This document shows positions 28,385 to 37,856 of a stretch of 64,000 bases of DNA, one piece after another (the stretch's first letter is position 1; the number at the start of each line of letters is the position of its first letter). The stretch is taken from contig CAWAVW010000001.1 in NCBI GenBank assembly GCA_963785585.1, forward strand, positions 434,001 through 498,000. The letters run 5' to 3'. The notes beneath the pieces are model-generated. The model made no database searches. It was not told where the DNA came from and was given only the letters and a program-made list of their open reading frames with translations. This stretch comes from Palsa-295 sp963785585. GTDB lineage: Bacteria; Acidobacteriota; Terriglobia; Acidiferrales; UBA7541. Position numbers and translations under genes: made by a program.

Positions 28385-29320
28385 ATGAATCTTTTTAAAA
28401 GAAGGCGCTTCACCGAGCATCAAGTCTTCGGGACGCCGCAAAACCCCGAAGCCGAGAAACACGCTATGTCCAACGAGGAGTTTCAGGCCCTTCGCCGGCG
28501 CGAAGCCCTCGAACGCGCCGAACGCGCCAAACGCGACCAGGAGCAGCCGCTCCAGGTCGCCGTCGAGCCACCACCGGCCCCCGAACCGCCCGCCAGCCTT
28601 GCGCCCGCGCATCCTGAGGCCGCCGCTCAACAATCCCTTCCGTTAGAACAACTTGCGTCGCCCGAGCCGATCAAACCCCAGGCCAAACCGCTCGAGGCCG
28701 CCGCACCCGCTCCCGCGCCGCGCGCTTCTTCAACACGCAAGCGCCGGTCCGTTCCGAGAAAACGGCGCCCTTCGGCCAAGCGTCGCAGAATCCAAACCTT
28801 CGAACCGGTGGAAACCGACCTCGACCGCCATAAACGGAAATGCGCTGTCTGCAGGCATCCTCAACGCGAAGAAATCGAAGAGGACTTCCTCTACTGGCGC
28901 AACGCTCACGCCATCGCCATGTCCCACGATCTGAGCGATCAATCGGTGATCTATCGCCACGCGCACGCAACCGGTCTATTTTCGCGACGTCTGAAAAATA
29001 TTCGCTTCGCCGCGGCCCATCTTGCCGACAATGCCGACTGCGTCAAAGCCACCGCAAACTCTGTGCTGCAGGCCATCCGGGCCTGCTCGATGATCAACGA
29101 CGAAGGCGAGTGGGTTCAGCCGCCCACACGCATGATCATTTCAACCGCGAATCCTCGCGGGTCCGCCGCGAGCGTCGCAAACGCTCGCGTTCTAAATTCG
29201 CAGCCCGCGCTCGAGGCCTCCGTCGAACAGGAAATATCCTGCGTCGAAGGCAAATTCGTGATGGAAAAGGAAGCCGCAAAACGCGCGCTCGAAATATTAG
29301 AAACGAGCGTAAACATCTGA
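28385..29320 (+). CDS. Basic protein with Cys-x-x-Cys knuckle and HTH-like segment, unknown function
   Basis: 311 residues from an ATG preceded by TAGGAG. Residues 35-52 form a charged helix, 55-115 a Pro/Ala-rich linker and 116-136 a strongly basic patch (TRKRRSVPRKRRPSAKRRR). Residues 150-197 contain KCAVCRHPQREEIEEDFLYWRNAHAIAMSHDLSDQSVIYRHAHATGL. There a CxxC knuckle precedes a predicted helix-turn-helix, a pattern seen in small DNA-binding and phage terminase-small-subunit-like proteins. The C-terminal 100 residues are helical and unremarkable. DNA binding is likely from composition but unproven. It lies immediately upstream of the 16S unit on the same strand, separated by a strong hairpin. 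Confidence 0.65.
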   Translation: MNLFKRRRFTEHQVFGTPQNPEAEKHAMSNEEFQALRRREALERAERAKRDQEQPLQVAVEPPPAPEPPASLAPAHPEAAAQQSLPLEQLASPEPIKPQAKPLEAAAPAPAPRASSTRKRRSVPRKRRPSAKRRRIQTFEPVETDLDRHKRKCAVCRHPQREEIEEDFLYWRNAHAIAMSHDLSDQSVIYRHAHATGLFSRRLKNIRFAAAHLADNADCVKATANSVLQAIRACSMINDEGEWVQPPTRMIISTANPRGSAASVANARVLNSQPALEASVEQEISCVEGKFVMEKEAAKRALEILETSVNI

Positions 29321-29340
29321 AAATAAACGGCCGGCGCCAT

Positions 29341-29368
29341 TCTAATCGCAACACTTTTTGCGATTAGA
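29341..29368 (+). other. Hairpin after the CxxC/HTH gene
   Basis: A perfect 11-bp AT-rich stem (tctaatcgcaa at 29341-29351 with ttgcgattaga at 29358-29368) lies 20 bp after the stop codon. There is no proper T-tract, so it may be a processing or stability element. Confidence 0.5.
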
Positions 29369-29458
29369 AATTTCCGGTTTCCAGCGTTCGGCGCGGAAAG
29401 AAACTCAAAACAAAGAAACGCAAAACGTCAAAAGAAAATCGCCCTGCGCGCATCCGTC

Positions 29459-29503
29459 ATCCTTCGGCCGCTTCCGCGGCCGAAGGATCTCGCTTCGTTT
29501 TTT
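29459..29503 (+). terminator. Strong hairpin insulating the 16S unit from the upstream gene
   Basis: A perfect 13-bp GC-rich stem with a ttcc loop (29459-29471 and 29476-29488) is followed about 10 nt later by six T (29498-29503). It probably stops read-through from upstream into the rRNA promoter region, though the T-run is displaced. Confidence 0.65.
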
Positions 29504-29608
29504 CGATTCCGGCCAGGCGCAAATCGCGAACCTTCATGGGGTTAAACGGATTTCCACAGCGCGTATCAATGGGTCGTAGAAATTGTAAAAAATAATTGGG
29601 AATATCGC

Positions 29609-29637
29609 TTGACAGTTAACAGGTGATTGGATAGCAT
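29609..29637 (+). promoter_or_regulatory. Sigma70 promoter of the 16S rRNA unit
   Basis: TTGACA at 29609-29614 and TAGCAT at 29632-29637 are separated by exactly 17 bp, with an AT-rich stretch directly upstream (29579-29605) that could serve as an UP element. The transcript would start near 29644, about 207 bp before the mature 16S. Confidence 0.8.
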
Positions 29638-29679
29638 TGGGGTTCGTCTGTAACCCCTTTCAGCTGGCCTGAAAGTACC

Positions 29680-29691
29680 TGCTCTTTGACA
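29680..29691 (+). promoter_or_regulatory. boxA antitermination element in the rRNA leader
   Basis: TGCTCTTTGACA matches the bacterial boxA consensus TGCTCTTTAACA at 11 of 12 bases. It lies between the promoter and the mature 16S, where NusB-S10 complexes assemble to prevent premature termination of rRNA transcripts. Confidence 0.85.
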
Positions 29692-29694
29692 ATC

Positions 29695-29719
29695 AGATGA
29701 TACAAGCCAGAACCCGTTT
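29695..29719 (+). other. 5' arm of the 16S precursor processing stem
   Basis: This 25-nt segment is complementary to 31503-31527 on the far side of the 16S gene, with one G-U wobble and one mismatch. It is expected to form the long-range helix that RNase III cuts during 16S maturation. Confidence 0.85.
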
Positions 29720-29850
29720 GGTTACGGTCTGTGCGCCGGGTGTACCGGTGTATGGACCACATTTGAGATAACCGAGCGATTCAAAAAGTTCGTTCCTGGT
29801 CGTTCTACTCTGATGGGAATCAGGGTAGTTCTGGCCGGAAACACCAAGAT

Positions 29851-31384
<1,534 letters not shown>

Positions 31385-31502
31385 CTAAAAGAAAAGGGAG
31401 TACGACCTGCTTCGGTAGCAGGTACGGCTCTCCACCAGATGCTAGTCATCTGGGCTCGGCTCTCAAAGCCGGCTTCGGATTCACTTCGGTGAATCCGGGC
31501 AA

Positions 31503-31527
31503 AAACGGGTTCTGGTTTGTCTCATCT
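31503..31527 (+). other. 3' arm of the 16S precursor processing stem
   Basis: This is the partner of 29695-29719. The stretch between the 16S 3' end and this arm also has three local hairpins: around gacctgc/gcaggt, ccagatg/catctgg and cggattcac/gtgaatccg. Confidence 0.85.
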
Positions 31528-31611
31528 CAAGTTCGCTCAAGCGATCTTGCCGATTCGGTCCTGCAAAGGCTCCCGAACGGATTGTCAATCGAGTTTGTTA
31601 CAGACAAACGC

Positions 31612-31654
31612 AAGCCCCGGTTCGACGCAAATCGAGCCGGGGCTTTTTGTTTTT
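31612..31654. terminator. Intrinsic terminator of the 16S unit
   Basis: The stem AGCCCCGG/CCGGGGCT is extended by about five further pairs (31613-31625 with 31632-31644, loop cgcaaa) and followed by TTTTTGTTTTT. It lies about 260 bp after the 16S end and before a convergent protein gene, which may share it. Confidence 0.92.
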
Positions 31655-31670
31655 ACAGCGCGGTTTTTCT

Positions 31671-32771
31671 TTATCCGATGATCACTTCGAATTTCGCGGT
31701 TTTTACGGGCGGCACATCTTTCTCCCACGGACGCTGATATTGGAATTCCAGCTCCACGGTTCCCTTCCCCTTCGGCAAGAACGTCCAAACTTCTTCGCCG
31801 CCCGCGCCCACCCGCGATGACGGTTCTTCTTTGTACTTCGTTCCAATCGCCTGGAGCACAGCGGGATCCAGCGTCGTTGCCAGCTTCCAACTGTATCCGG
31901 TGGTGTGGTTCGCGATTAGGGTGATTGAAAATTTCTCGCCCACGCTGGCGTGAAGTCGTTGCGGCGTGGCTTCGTCGCTATTTGCGGAATTTGCCGGAAC
32001 AGGCTCGGGAGCCGCAGTAGAGGCTGCGCCCGTCGGTCCGGCCGGCGCGCTTTCGGTGGGGACGTCGCTGTTGGGCGGCGCGCCGGGAACGACATTTTGC
32101 AGGCGCGTGCCCGTAAATTTTCCGTTCGCATCAAATGAAAAGATCACCCGCGCGTTCCCGATCTCCGCGCAGGCGTGGCAGCCGTCGCGCAGCAAGTAGC
32201 GCACCAGAAAATCCTGACCGCCGCTTTTGCGGGGCCGCATCTCCGGCAGCCGCGGATTGGAGCGGTCGGCGGGCCACACGCTGGCGTTCGGATATTTTTT
32301 CGCCAATTCCTGGTACACGGAGTTTTGCGCCAGCATTTCGCGCGTCAGATATTGGGGGTCATCCACATCGATCGGCGATGGGTCACCATTCAGCAGCACC
32401 ACGCCGTCGAGTTCATTTGCGCGGAACACGTATTCGATATATCCAACGTCCACGCGCCCGGCCTTGCGAAACTCGCGCAGATACACCACTCCGCTGGCAG
32501 CCATCGATTTTGAAAACGCAATCGCCGACGGCGAAGCGTAATGCCGGGCCATAGCGTCGAGCGCGCACGATTCGAGATTTTGCGGGTCGGGGCCGCACTT
32601 CGCGCGCACCGAATCAAGCGCTCCAGCGACAGGGCGCCAGACGGCTGCGGAGGTAACGCCATTTGCAGGATTCGGTGTTGCCGGAGCCGGCTGCTGCGCT
32701 GGAAGCGGCACAGCCGCGGTAACCAGAATTGCGAAAACGATCGCCATTCGTTTGATCGATGCGATTTTCAT
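31671..32771 (-). CDS. Secreted protein with C-terminal chagasin-like (I42) peptidase-inhibitor domain
   Basis: 366 residues from the ATG at 32771, which opens a signal peptide (MKIASIKRMAIVFAILVTAAVPLPAQ); the frame extends further up without support. Residues 40-235 form a domain I do not recognise, with cysteines at 59, 69, 198 and 201 (DGCHACAE). A Pro/Ala/Ser linker (230-268) leads to residues 270-366, which carry the three loops of MEROPS family I42 inhibitors: NHTTGYSW (288-295), GAGGEEVW (322-329) and RPWE (347-350). In chagasins these loops plug papain-type cysteine peptidases. The protein is probably periplasmic or secreted and may protect against host, competitor or own peptidases. 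It is convergent with the 16S unit. Confidence 0.75.
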   Translation of the reverse strand: MKIASIKRMAIVFAILVTAAVPLPAQQPAPATPNPANGVTSAAVWRPVAGALDSVRAKCGPDPQNLESCALDAMARHYASPSAIAFSKSMAASGVVYLREFRKAGRVDVGYIEYVFRANELDGVVLLNGDPSPIDVDDPQYLTREMLAQNSVYQELAKKYPNASVWPADRSNPRLPEMRPRKSGGQDFLVRYLLRDGCHACAEIGNARVIFSFDANGKFTGTRLQNVVPGAPPNSDVPTESAPAGPTGAASTAAPEPVPANSANSDEATPQRLHASVGEKFSITLIANHTTGYSWKLATTLDPAVLQAIGTKYKEEPSSRVGAGGEEVWTFLPKGKGTVELEFQYQRPWEKDVPPVKTAKFEVIIG

Positions 32772-32874
32772 AAACGGATTGTCACACAGTTTTGGCAGGG
32801 ACCTCCGTCCCGCGGCAAACAGGGCGGAGGTTGCGATGCAGCGCACGGCACTTCGTCCACAGTAAGAATCGGCG

Positions 32875-33804
32875 TTATTGCCCCGGCACAAACACCCGAT
32901 CGGCGGCGGAAATGTCGAGGTCCTTTTGTTCGCTGCGAACGCGAATGTTGCGGAGCTCGCCCTTTTCCTTTTTCGATCGAGTGGCGCTGAAGGTGAGAAA
33001 GCTTTGATTCTTCAGGATCATATCGAACTGCTGCAGGTACGGCGCAAACGAAACCGGCGTCTGCAAGCCTTGAAAGAACGACTCGCCGCCGGTGCCGTCG
33101 GTGAGCTGCGCGAGATTGCTCTGGCCGTAGTTCACGCGAAACATATTGCGCGAGTAGCGCCCGGATCCGCTGCAGAAAAGCGAATGAATCATGATGCCGG
33201 CGGTCTGCGCCTTGTCCACGGTCGAGGTGACGTCCGGGCTGAACGGGTCGCCGCGGAAGCGATCGATGCCGTCGGCGATCAACAGAATTTCACGGCGTCC
33301 GCCGTTGTCCGGCCAGCGCGAAATCAAATCCATGGTCGAAAGATAAATGCTGGAGTAGGCGCCCATGTTGCCGAGCGTCAAGCGAATCGATTTCGCCGCG
33401 GCGGCGTGATCGGTGGTGAACGGCGTCAGCGCCTGCACGGTTCCGTTGTTCGCGTAGAAAATTCCGACGGCGGTGGTGGCGGGCTGCGCGTTGATGAAAT
33501 CCTGCAGGTCTCTCATCTGGGAGCCGAAGCTGGTGTTGTTGGCTTCGTCCACGACGATCGCCAGTTCCAGCTTGGCCTTGTCGCCCTGGGCGGGCACCAG
33601 ATTCGTTACCGCGAACTTTTCCTTGCCCTCGGTTACGGCGATGTCGTCTTTCGAATATTGAGCCGGCGCGGTGAATTTCGGTCCGAGCACGGTGATCACG
33701 GTCGTGACCGGCACGGTCCCTTCCTGCGCGCGCGACGCCACAGGCGCGAGCGTAACGGCCGCCAAAAGAATCAGTGAAGCTGCAGTGAAAAATCGGGTGC
33801 GCAT
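32875..33804 (-). CDS. Exported VWFA-domain protein (acidobacterial VWFA-related family)
   Basis: 309 residues with a signal peptide (MRTRFFTAASLILLAAVTLAPVASRAQ). A short beta domain (TVITVLGPKFTAPAQYSKDDIAVTEGKEK) is followed by a von Willebrand factor A fold (LELAIVVDEANNTSFGSQMRDLQDFIN, then REILLIADGIDRFRGD). The MIDAS motif is degenerate: the canonical DxSxS reads DEANN, so metal binding is doubtful. This architecture is common in Acidobacteriota, where it is usually annotated as a VWFA-related domain protein of unknown function. Ribosome-binding site GGAGG precedes the ATG. It lies upstream of the I42-domain gene on the same strand, with a 103-bp gap. Confidence 0.82.
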   Translation of the reverse strand: MRTRFFTAASLILLAAVTLAPVASRAQEGTVPVTTVITVLGPKFTAPAQYSKDDIAVTEGKEKFAVTNLVPAQGDKAKLELAIVVDEANNTSFGSQMRDLQDFINAQPATTAVGIFYANNGTVQALTPFTTDHAAAAKSIRLTLGNMGAYSSIYLSTMDLISRWPDNGGRREILLIADGIDRFRGDPFSPDVTSTVDKAQTAGIMIHSLFCSGSGRYSRNMFRVNYGQSNLAQLTDGTGGESFFQGLQTPVSFAPYLQQFDMILKNQSFLTFSATRSKKEKGELRNIRVRSEQKDLDISAADRVFVPGQ

Positions 33805-34073
33805 GCCAATCCTCCATCGGGGTTCGCGGAACGTTGCCGTGTGCCGGAACGGTTTGGGAAACGACTGCTTTTGCGGCCACTCTATGCAGCGCCGAATCGG
33901 CTGTCAAGCGATTCGGAAATCCGCGAAAAAAGCGCCTACCCATAAGATGAGCGGCGGCCTAAAAAGGTGGCTAAAGCGTTCCCGATTCTCCGCTCGGTGT
34001 CGTAGAATTGTGGTGCCCAGTTTGTCTGCACTCTTGTGCCGGCCTGCATCAAATTTCCGTTAGGAGAGGAATC

Positions 34074-35156
34074 TTGAAGAATCTGAAATTTCTTGCGGCA
34101 TTCGTGGTGTTTCTGGCGCTGGCGGCGATCGCCGGAGCCGATACGGTGACGCTGAAAAACGGCGACCATTTGACCGGCGCGATTATGGCGTCGGATGGAA
34201 AAAACATAACGCTGAAGACGGATTACGCGGGCGAAATCCAGATTGCCTGGAGCGCGGTGAAGGAAATTGCCACCGACAATCCGCTCTATGTGGTGACGCC
34301 GGCGAAGAGCACCGTGAGCGGAAAACTTTCGAGCGATGGCACGAATCTGACGGTGCATACAACGGGCAGCGGGGACGTGCAAGTGCCACTGGCGCAGATT
34401 ACGGTGATTCGTTCGGCCGCGGATCAGGCCGCGTACGAACACAGCTTGCATCCGAAGTGGGATGAAAACTGGAAGGGCGGAATCAATTTGGGATTCGCGA
34501 TGGCCCGCGGCAACAGCGAAACCACCAACCTATCGACGGGCTTCACGGCCGACCGCAAAACTCTGAACGACGAAACCACCGCGTACTTCTCGTCACTCTA
34601 CAGCACGAATGATAAGACCGGCGGCGGCACGATTGCCAATTCGATCGTCGGCGGCGCGAAGTACGACCGCAACATTACCAAGCGCGTATTTGCGTTTGGC
34701 AGCGCCGATTTCACGCACGACGAATTGCAGGGCTTGAACATCCGCGCCATTTACACCGGCGGCGTGGGCTACCACCTGATCAACAATCCGAATACGACGC
34801 TCGATATTCTGGGCGGCATCAACTACACGCACGAATCGTATAGCTCGGGAAACGTGAATCAGGGCACCTACGTTGCGGTGACGCGCAACCTGGCGGGCGT
34901 GACCGTGGGCGAAGCCGGAATGCACAAGTTCGGAAAATCAACCACGGCGACGGAAGTTTTCTATTTCTATCCGGACCTGAGCAATACCGGAGAGTACCGC
35001 TTCTCGTTCGACGCCGCTTCGGTGACGCAGATCAAGAAGTGGTTCGGATGGCAGATTGGGCTGAGCGACCGGTATGTGACCAATCCTCCGATAATCGGGA
35101 CGAAGTCGAACGACGTGATTTTGACGACGGGCGTGAATTTCAGCTTCGCGCACTAA
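34074..35156 (+). CDS. DUF481-family outer-membrane barrel protein
   Basis: 360 residues. TAGGAGAGG directly precedes a TTG codon that opens a signal peptide (MKNLKFLAAFVVFLALAAIAGA), so TTG 34074 is the start. Residues 22-125 form a small beta domain (DTVTLKNGDHLTGAIMASDGKNITLKTDYAGEI). Residues 145-360 form the DUF481/YdiY-type barrel (NWKGGINLGFAMARGNSETTNLSTGF) ending in the strand TTGVNFSFAH. Members are salt-induced or uncharacterised outer-membrane proteins. It is divergent from the VWFA gene. A -10-like TAGAAT lies at 34003-34008. Confidence 0.85.
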   Translation: MKNLKFLAAFVVFLALAAIAGADTVTLKNGDHLTGAIMASDGKNITLKTDYAGEIQIAWSAVKEIATDNPLYVVTPAKSTVSGKLSSDGTNLTVHTTGSGDVQVPLAQITVIRSAADQAAYEHSLHPKWDENWKGGINLGFAMARGNSETTNLSTGFTADRKTLNDETTAYFSSLYSTNDKTGGGTIANSIVGGAKYDRNITKRVFAFGSADFTHDELQGLNIRAIYTGGVGYHLINNPNTTLDILGGINYTHESYSSGNVNQGTYVAVTRNLAGVTVGEAGMHKFGKSTTATEVFYFYPDLSNTGEYRFSFDAASVTQIKKWFGWQIGLSDRYVTNPPIIGTKSNDVILTTGVNFSFAH

Positions 35157-35173
35157 CGACAGACGGTTTTCCC

Positions 35174-35230
35174 TGCGACCGGTCTTCGCTTTCGTTTTTC
35201 CGCAAGCGCGAAGGCCGGTGGCAGGCCTTG
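35174..35230 (+). terminator. Long hairpin after the DUF481 gene
   Basis: CCTGC and ACCGGTCTTCGC pair with GCGAAGGCCGGT and GCAGG, giving roughly 17 bp with one wobble and one mismatch around a T-rich loop. There is only a weak T-rich tail, so factor-independent termination is uncertain. Confidence 0.5.
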
Positions 35231-35256
35231 TTTCACAACCGATTCGAGGGTTTGGC

Positions 35257-35286
35257 TTGACCGAAACGGCAGCCGCCTTCTATCAT
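35257..35286 (+). promoter_or_regulatory. Promoter of the tRNA-Ile gene
   Basis: TTGACC (35257-35262) and TATCAT (35281-35286) with an 18-bp spacer place the transcript start about 24 bp before the tRNA. Confidence 0.6.
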
Positions 35287-35316
35287 TAACGTTCCTCGCG
35301 ATGCAGTTTCATCCGT

Positions 35317-35393
35317 GGGCCTGTAGCTCAGGTGGCTAGAGCGCACCCCTGATAAGGGTGAGGTCGGTAGTTCAAGTCTACCCAGGCCCACCA
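35317..35393 (+). tRNA. tRNA-Ile (GAU)
   Basis: A 77-nt cloverleaf including an encoded CCA. The acceptor stem is GGGCCTG/CAGGCCC, the anticodon stem CACCC/GGGTG with loop CTGATAA (anticodon GAT), and the T loop is TTCAAGT. In many bacteria this isoacceptor lies in the 16S-23S spacer; here it has its own promoter about 3.9 kb after the 16S gene, separated from it by protein genes. Confidence 0.97.
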
Positions 35394-35467
35394 TTCCTTC
35401 TTCTGCTCCGCACGCTTCGACTCGGCAGGCCACCCATTCCACATCGATTTCTGTGATATCCATTCGT

Positions 35468-36673
35468 TTACGACGTGGGCTTTTCGGGGACGGGGGCGGT
35501 GGCGAAGAAATCTTCGCGGAAGCGAGCCGAGTAGGAGTCGAGGAGCTCGACGATGCGCGCGGGATCGGGCGAGCGGAGCACGAATCCGGCGTGATACTTC
35601 TTCTTAATGCGCAGCACGATTTCGGGATCCGTGTAGGCCGAGGTGTCCGGGTCTTCCTGGCGGGCAAGAGACAACACAACTCCCGCATAATCGCGGCCGG
35701 GCGTGGGAATTTCATACGGCGTTTTTCCGGCGCCGATTTCGAGGCGCGCCCACTCGCGCCAGAGATTGATCTTCGAAGCAGCCTCGACGACGTCCACGAT
35801 GTACGCTCCGCCAACGCGAGCGGCGATCTCGATGAAATAGAATTTCTTGTCTTCGTGCGACTTCAAGAACTCGGCGTGCGTTACGCCGCGCACAAATCCC
35901 AATCCCTCGATGACTTCGCGATTTAGCTTTTGTAGCGCTTTGGCATCGGCGGAGCTTCGCGGAATCGTGCGCGTGGTAAAAACTCCGCCTTCGTGCGAGG
36001 TATCGAGCGGCGGCGTGCCGTAGGCGTGCGCTTCGGCGAAGGCAACTTCGCGTTCGGAGACGACGCTGTCGATGTGAAACACAGAACCCTGCACGAACTG
36101 CTCCAGCACATAACTCGATTGATCATCGCCGAGCCGGTCCAAAATCGGCCATAGCTCGGAGGAATTGTACAGTTTCTTCATGCCGATGCCGGACGCCTGC
36201 GAGCGAGGTTTCAGCAGCCACGGCGGCTTCACGCGCTCCATGAATTCATTGAGCGCGGCGTGATTGAGCACGTGGATAAATTCCGGAACGGCAATGCCGG
36301 ACTCTTTCGCTTTGCCGCGCATGGCGAGCTTGTCTCGAAAATAGCGGACCGTGCTCAGCCCCATGCCGGGAATCCGCAGATGCTCGCGCAGCGCGGCGGC
36401 GTTTTCCAGGTCAAACTCATCGAGCGCGACGATGCGATCGATGGGCTGAAAGCGGGCCAGGTAACTGACGGTGTTGATGATCGCCTGCACCGGCAAATCT
36501 TCGGGCATGAAGAAAAACTCATCGACCGCTTCGGCGGGCCAAGCGCCGCCGCGCAATTTTTCGACGGTCAGAAGCAGAACGCGGCACCCGAGTTCCTTGC
36601 AGGTGCGCAGAAATTCCTGGCCTTTTTCGTAGGAGGTGATGCAGAGGATCGTTAGCGGGCGCGCGTCTGTCAA
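35468..36673 (-). CDS. ATP-grasp carboxylate-amine ligase, specificity unknown
   Basis: About 401 residues. The frame opens at a TTG at 36709, but a second TTG at 36673 follows CGGAGG by 6 nt and is the better start. The order is a pre-ATP-grasp Rossmann-like domain (TILCITSYEKGQEFLRTCKELG), then lysine-bearing ATP-grasp strands (PWLLKPRSQASGIGMKKL), the hinge YVLEQFVQGSVFHIDSVV and the metal/phosphate motif FYFIEIAARVGGAY. These fit the carboxylate-amine/thiol ligase branch related to PurK/BtrJ-like enzymes. It would join a carboxylate to an amine with ATP. It is the last gene of a minus-strand group that also includes an esterase; a further ATP-grasp pair lies 6.5 kb upstream. Confidence 0.85.
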   Translation of the reverse strand: MTDARPLTILCITSYEKGQEFLRTCKELGCRVLLLTVEKLRGGAWPAEAVDEFFFMPEDLPVQAIINTVSYLARFQPIDRIVALDEFDLENAAALREHLRIPGMGLSTVRYFRDKLAMRGKAKESGIAVPEFIHVLNHAALNEFMERVKPPWLLKPRSQASGIGMKKLYNSSELWPILDRLGDDQSSYVLEQFVQGSVFHIDSVVSEREVAFAEAHAYGTPPLDTSHEGGVFTTRTIPRSSADAKALQKLNREVIEGLGFVRGVTHAEFLKSHEDKKFYFIEIAARVGGAYIVDVVEAASKINLWREWARLEIGAGKTPYEIPTPGRDYAGVVLSLARQEDPDTSAYTDPEIVLRIKKKYHAGFVLRSPDPARIVELLDSYSARFREDFFATAPVPEKPTS

Positions 36674-36736
36674 TCGTAGCCTCCGGTAGATCCTGAACAC
36701 GGCCGGCAAATTGCCGTGTGGGGCTGGAAACGCGGA

Positions 36737-37558
36737 TTATACGGCAGACTCCGCCGCGGGAAACAGGAATTGCAGCAGTGGGCCCACGCGCTTGGCCCAT
36801 GCGTCTTCGTTGTGATGCGCGCCGTCGAATATTTGAAAGTGCAGATCGTGACCGTCCTGCCAGCCCTTTTGCACCAGCGTGTCGTGTAGCGCGGTCACGT
36901 TGGCGACAGTATGAGTGTCTTCCCTGGTGCCAACGTCCAGCCAGATGCGGGGCCGGGCGGAAATTTGGGCGTGCGCGGCGAAATCAAGAATGGCGCGCCG
37001 ATTCCACCAGACCGACGGGGAGAGTACGGCGAGTTTTCCGAAGGTGTCAGGATAGCGAAGCCCGAGATACACGGTGAGCAATCCGCCCAGCGACGAGCCG
37101 CCGAGCCCGGTAAATTCGGGACCGCGCAGCACGCGATACTTCGATTCGATGAAGGGTTTCAATTCCTCGACGAGCATTCGGCCGTATTTATCGGCACGGC
37201 CGCCGCCGAGTTTCTTATCGCGCGTGGGCGTGTACTCGTTCAGGCGCTTGTCGGTGTTGTAGATGCCGACGATGATCAGCGGCTGAATGGCACCCTGGGA
37301 GATGAGCGTGTCGGCAGTCTCACCGACGTGCCAATACATTCCCTGGATGAACGAAGTGTTGGGATCAAAAAGATTCTGGCCGTCCTCCAGATACAGGACG
37401 GGGAAATTCAGGTCCGGGCGCTTTTCATAAATTCCGGGGACGTACACAATCAGGTCGCGCTTTTTGCTGAGGAATCTCGATCGGAATTGCTCGTGTTTTT
37501 GCAGGTGGCCGGGGCCGGCAGCGGCGAGTTGTTCGACAAGGTCGGCGGATATTGGCAA
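36737..37558 (-). CDS. Alpha/beta-hydrolase esterase (esterase D / Fes-like)
   Basis: 273 residues starting at a TTG behind GAAGGGAA. The alpha/beta hydrolase core is plain: FPVLYLEDGQNLFDPN, the nucleophile elbow GGSSLGG around residue 165, an Asp in WLDVGTREDTHT and the His in FDGAHHNEDAW. It belongs to the putative-esterase family (enterochelin esterase/EstD type), which cleaves acyl esters or siderophore-like trilactones, usually in the cytoplasm. It lies 63 bp upstream of the ATP-grasp gene on the same strand and is divergent from a second esterase, so the three probably act on related molecules. Confidence 0.88.
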   Translation of the reverse strand: MPISADLVEQLAAAGPGHLQKHEQFRSRFLSKKRDLIVYVPGIYEKRPDLNFPVLYLEDGQNLFDPNTSFIQGMYWHVGETADTLISQGAIQPLIIVGIYNTDKRLNEYTPTRDKKLGGGRADKYGRMLVEELKPFIESKYRVLRGPEFTGLGGSSLGGLLTVYLGLRYPDTFGKLAVLSPSVWWNRRAILDFAAHAQISARPRIWLDVGTREDTHTVANVTALHDTLVQKGWQDGHDLHFQIFDGAHHNEDAWAKRVGPLLQFLFPAAESAV

Positions 37559-37787
37559 ATCGAGTTCCCTTCTATCGTTGCGTGTATTCGGTGCAGTTCA
37601 CGTCACAGCAGAATAATTTCCACCCGCTAGAATAACAGATGCGCGGCGCGCGCGAAAATGCACGCCACGCTTTCACCGGGCGCGAGGCGGCGCGCGCGGC
37701 AAAATTCTTTAGTACAATTTTAAAGTGAGCGAAGGATTAGCGAATACCGGAGGCGCGGATGGGTTTCCGCATCGGGTGCGCGGAAAA

Positions 37788-37804
37788 CGCCGTATAATAC
37801 GGCG
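37788..37804 (+). promoter_or_regulatory. Palindrome covering a consensus -10 box before the second esterase
   Basis: CGCCGTATAATACGGCG is a perfect 7-bp inverted repeat around TAA and contains TATAAT at 37793-37798, about 60 bp before the ATG at 37857. It could be an operator for a dimeric repressor. The 298-bp divergent region also has TACAAT at 37711-37716. Confidence 0.45.
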
Positions 37805-37856
37805 CGTTTCATCTGGTAGAGCGCGCACGGGACGCAGGCGTCCGCGCAGGAGCACC

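Noticed and set aside
31385..35316. Possible 23S or 5S rRNA gene after the 16S
   Set aside because: No 23S or 5S conserved blocks are visible; a terminator and three protein genes with signal peptides fill the interval.
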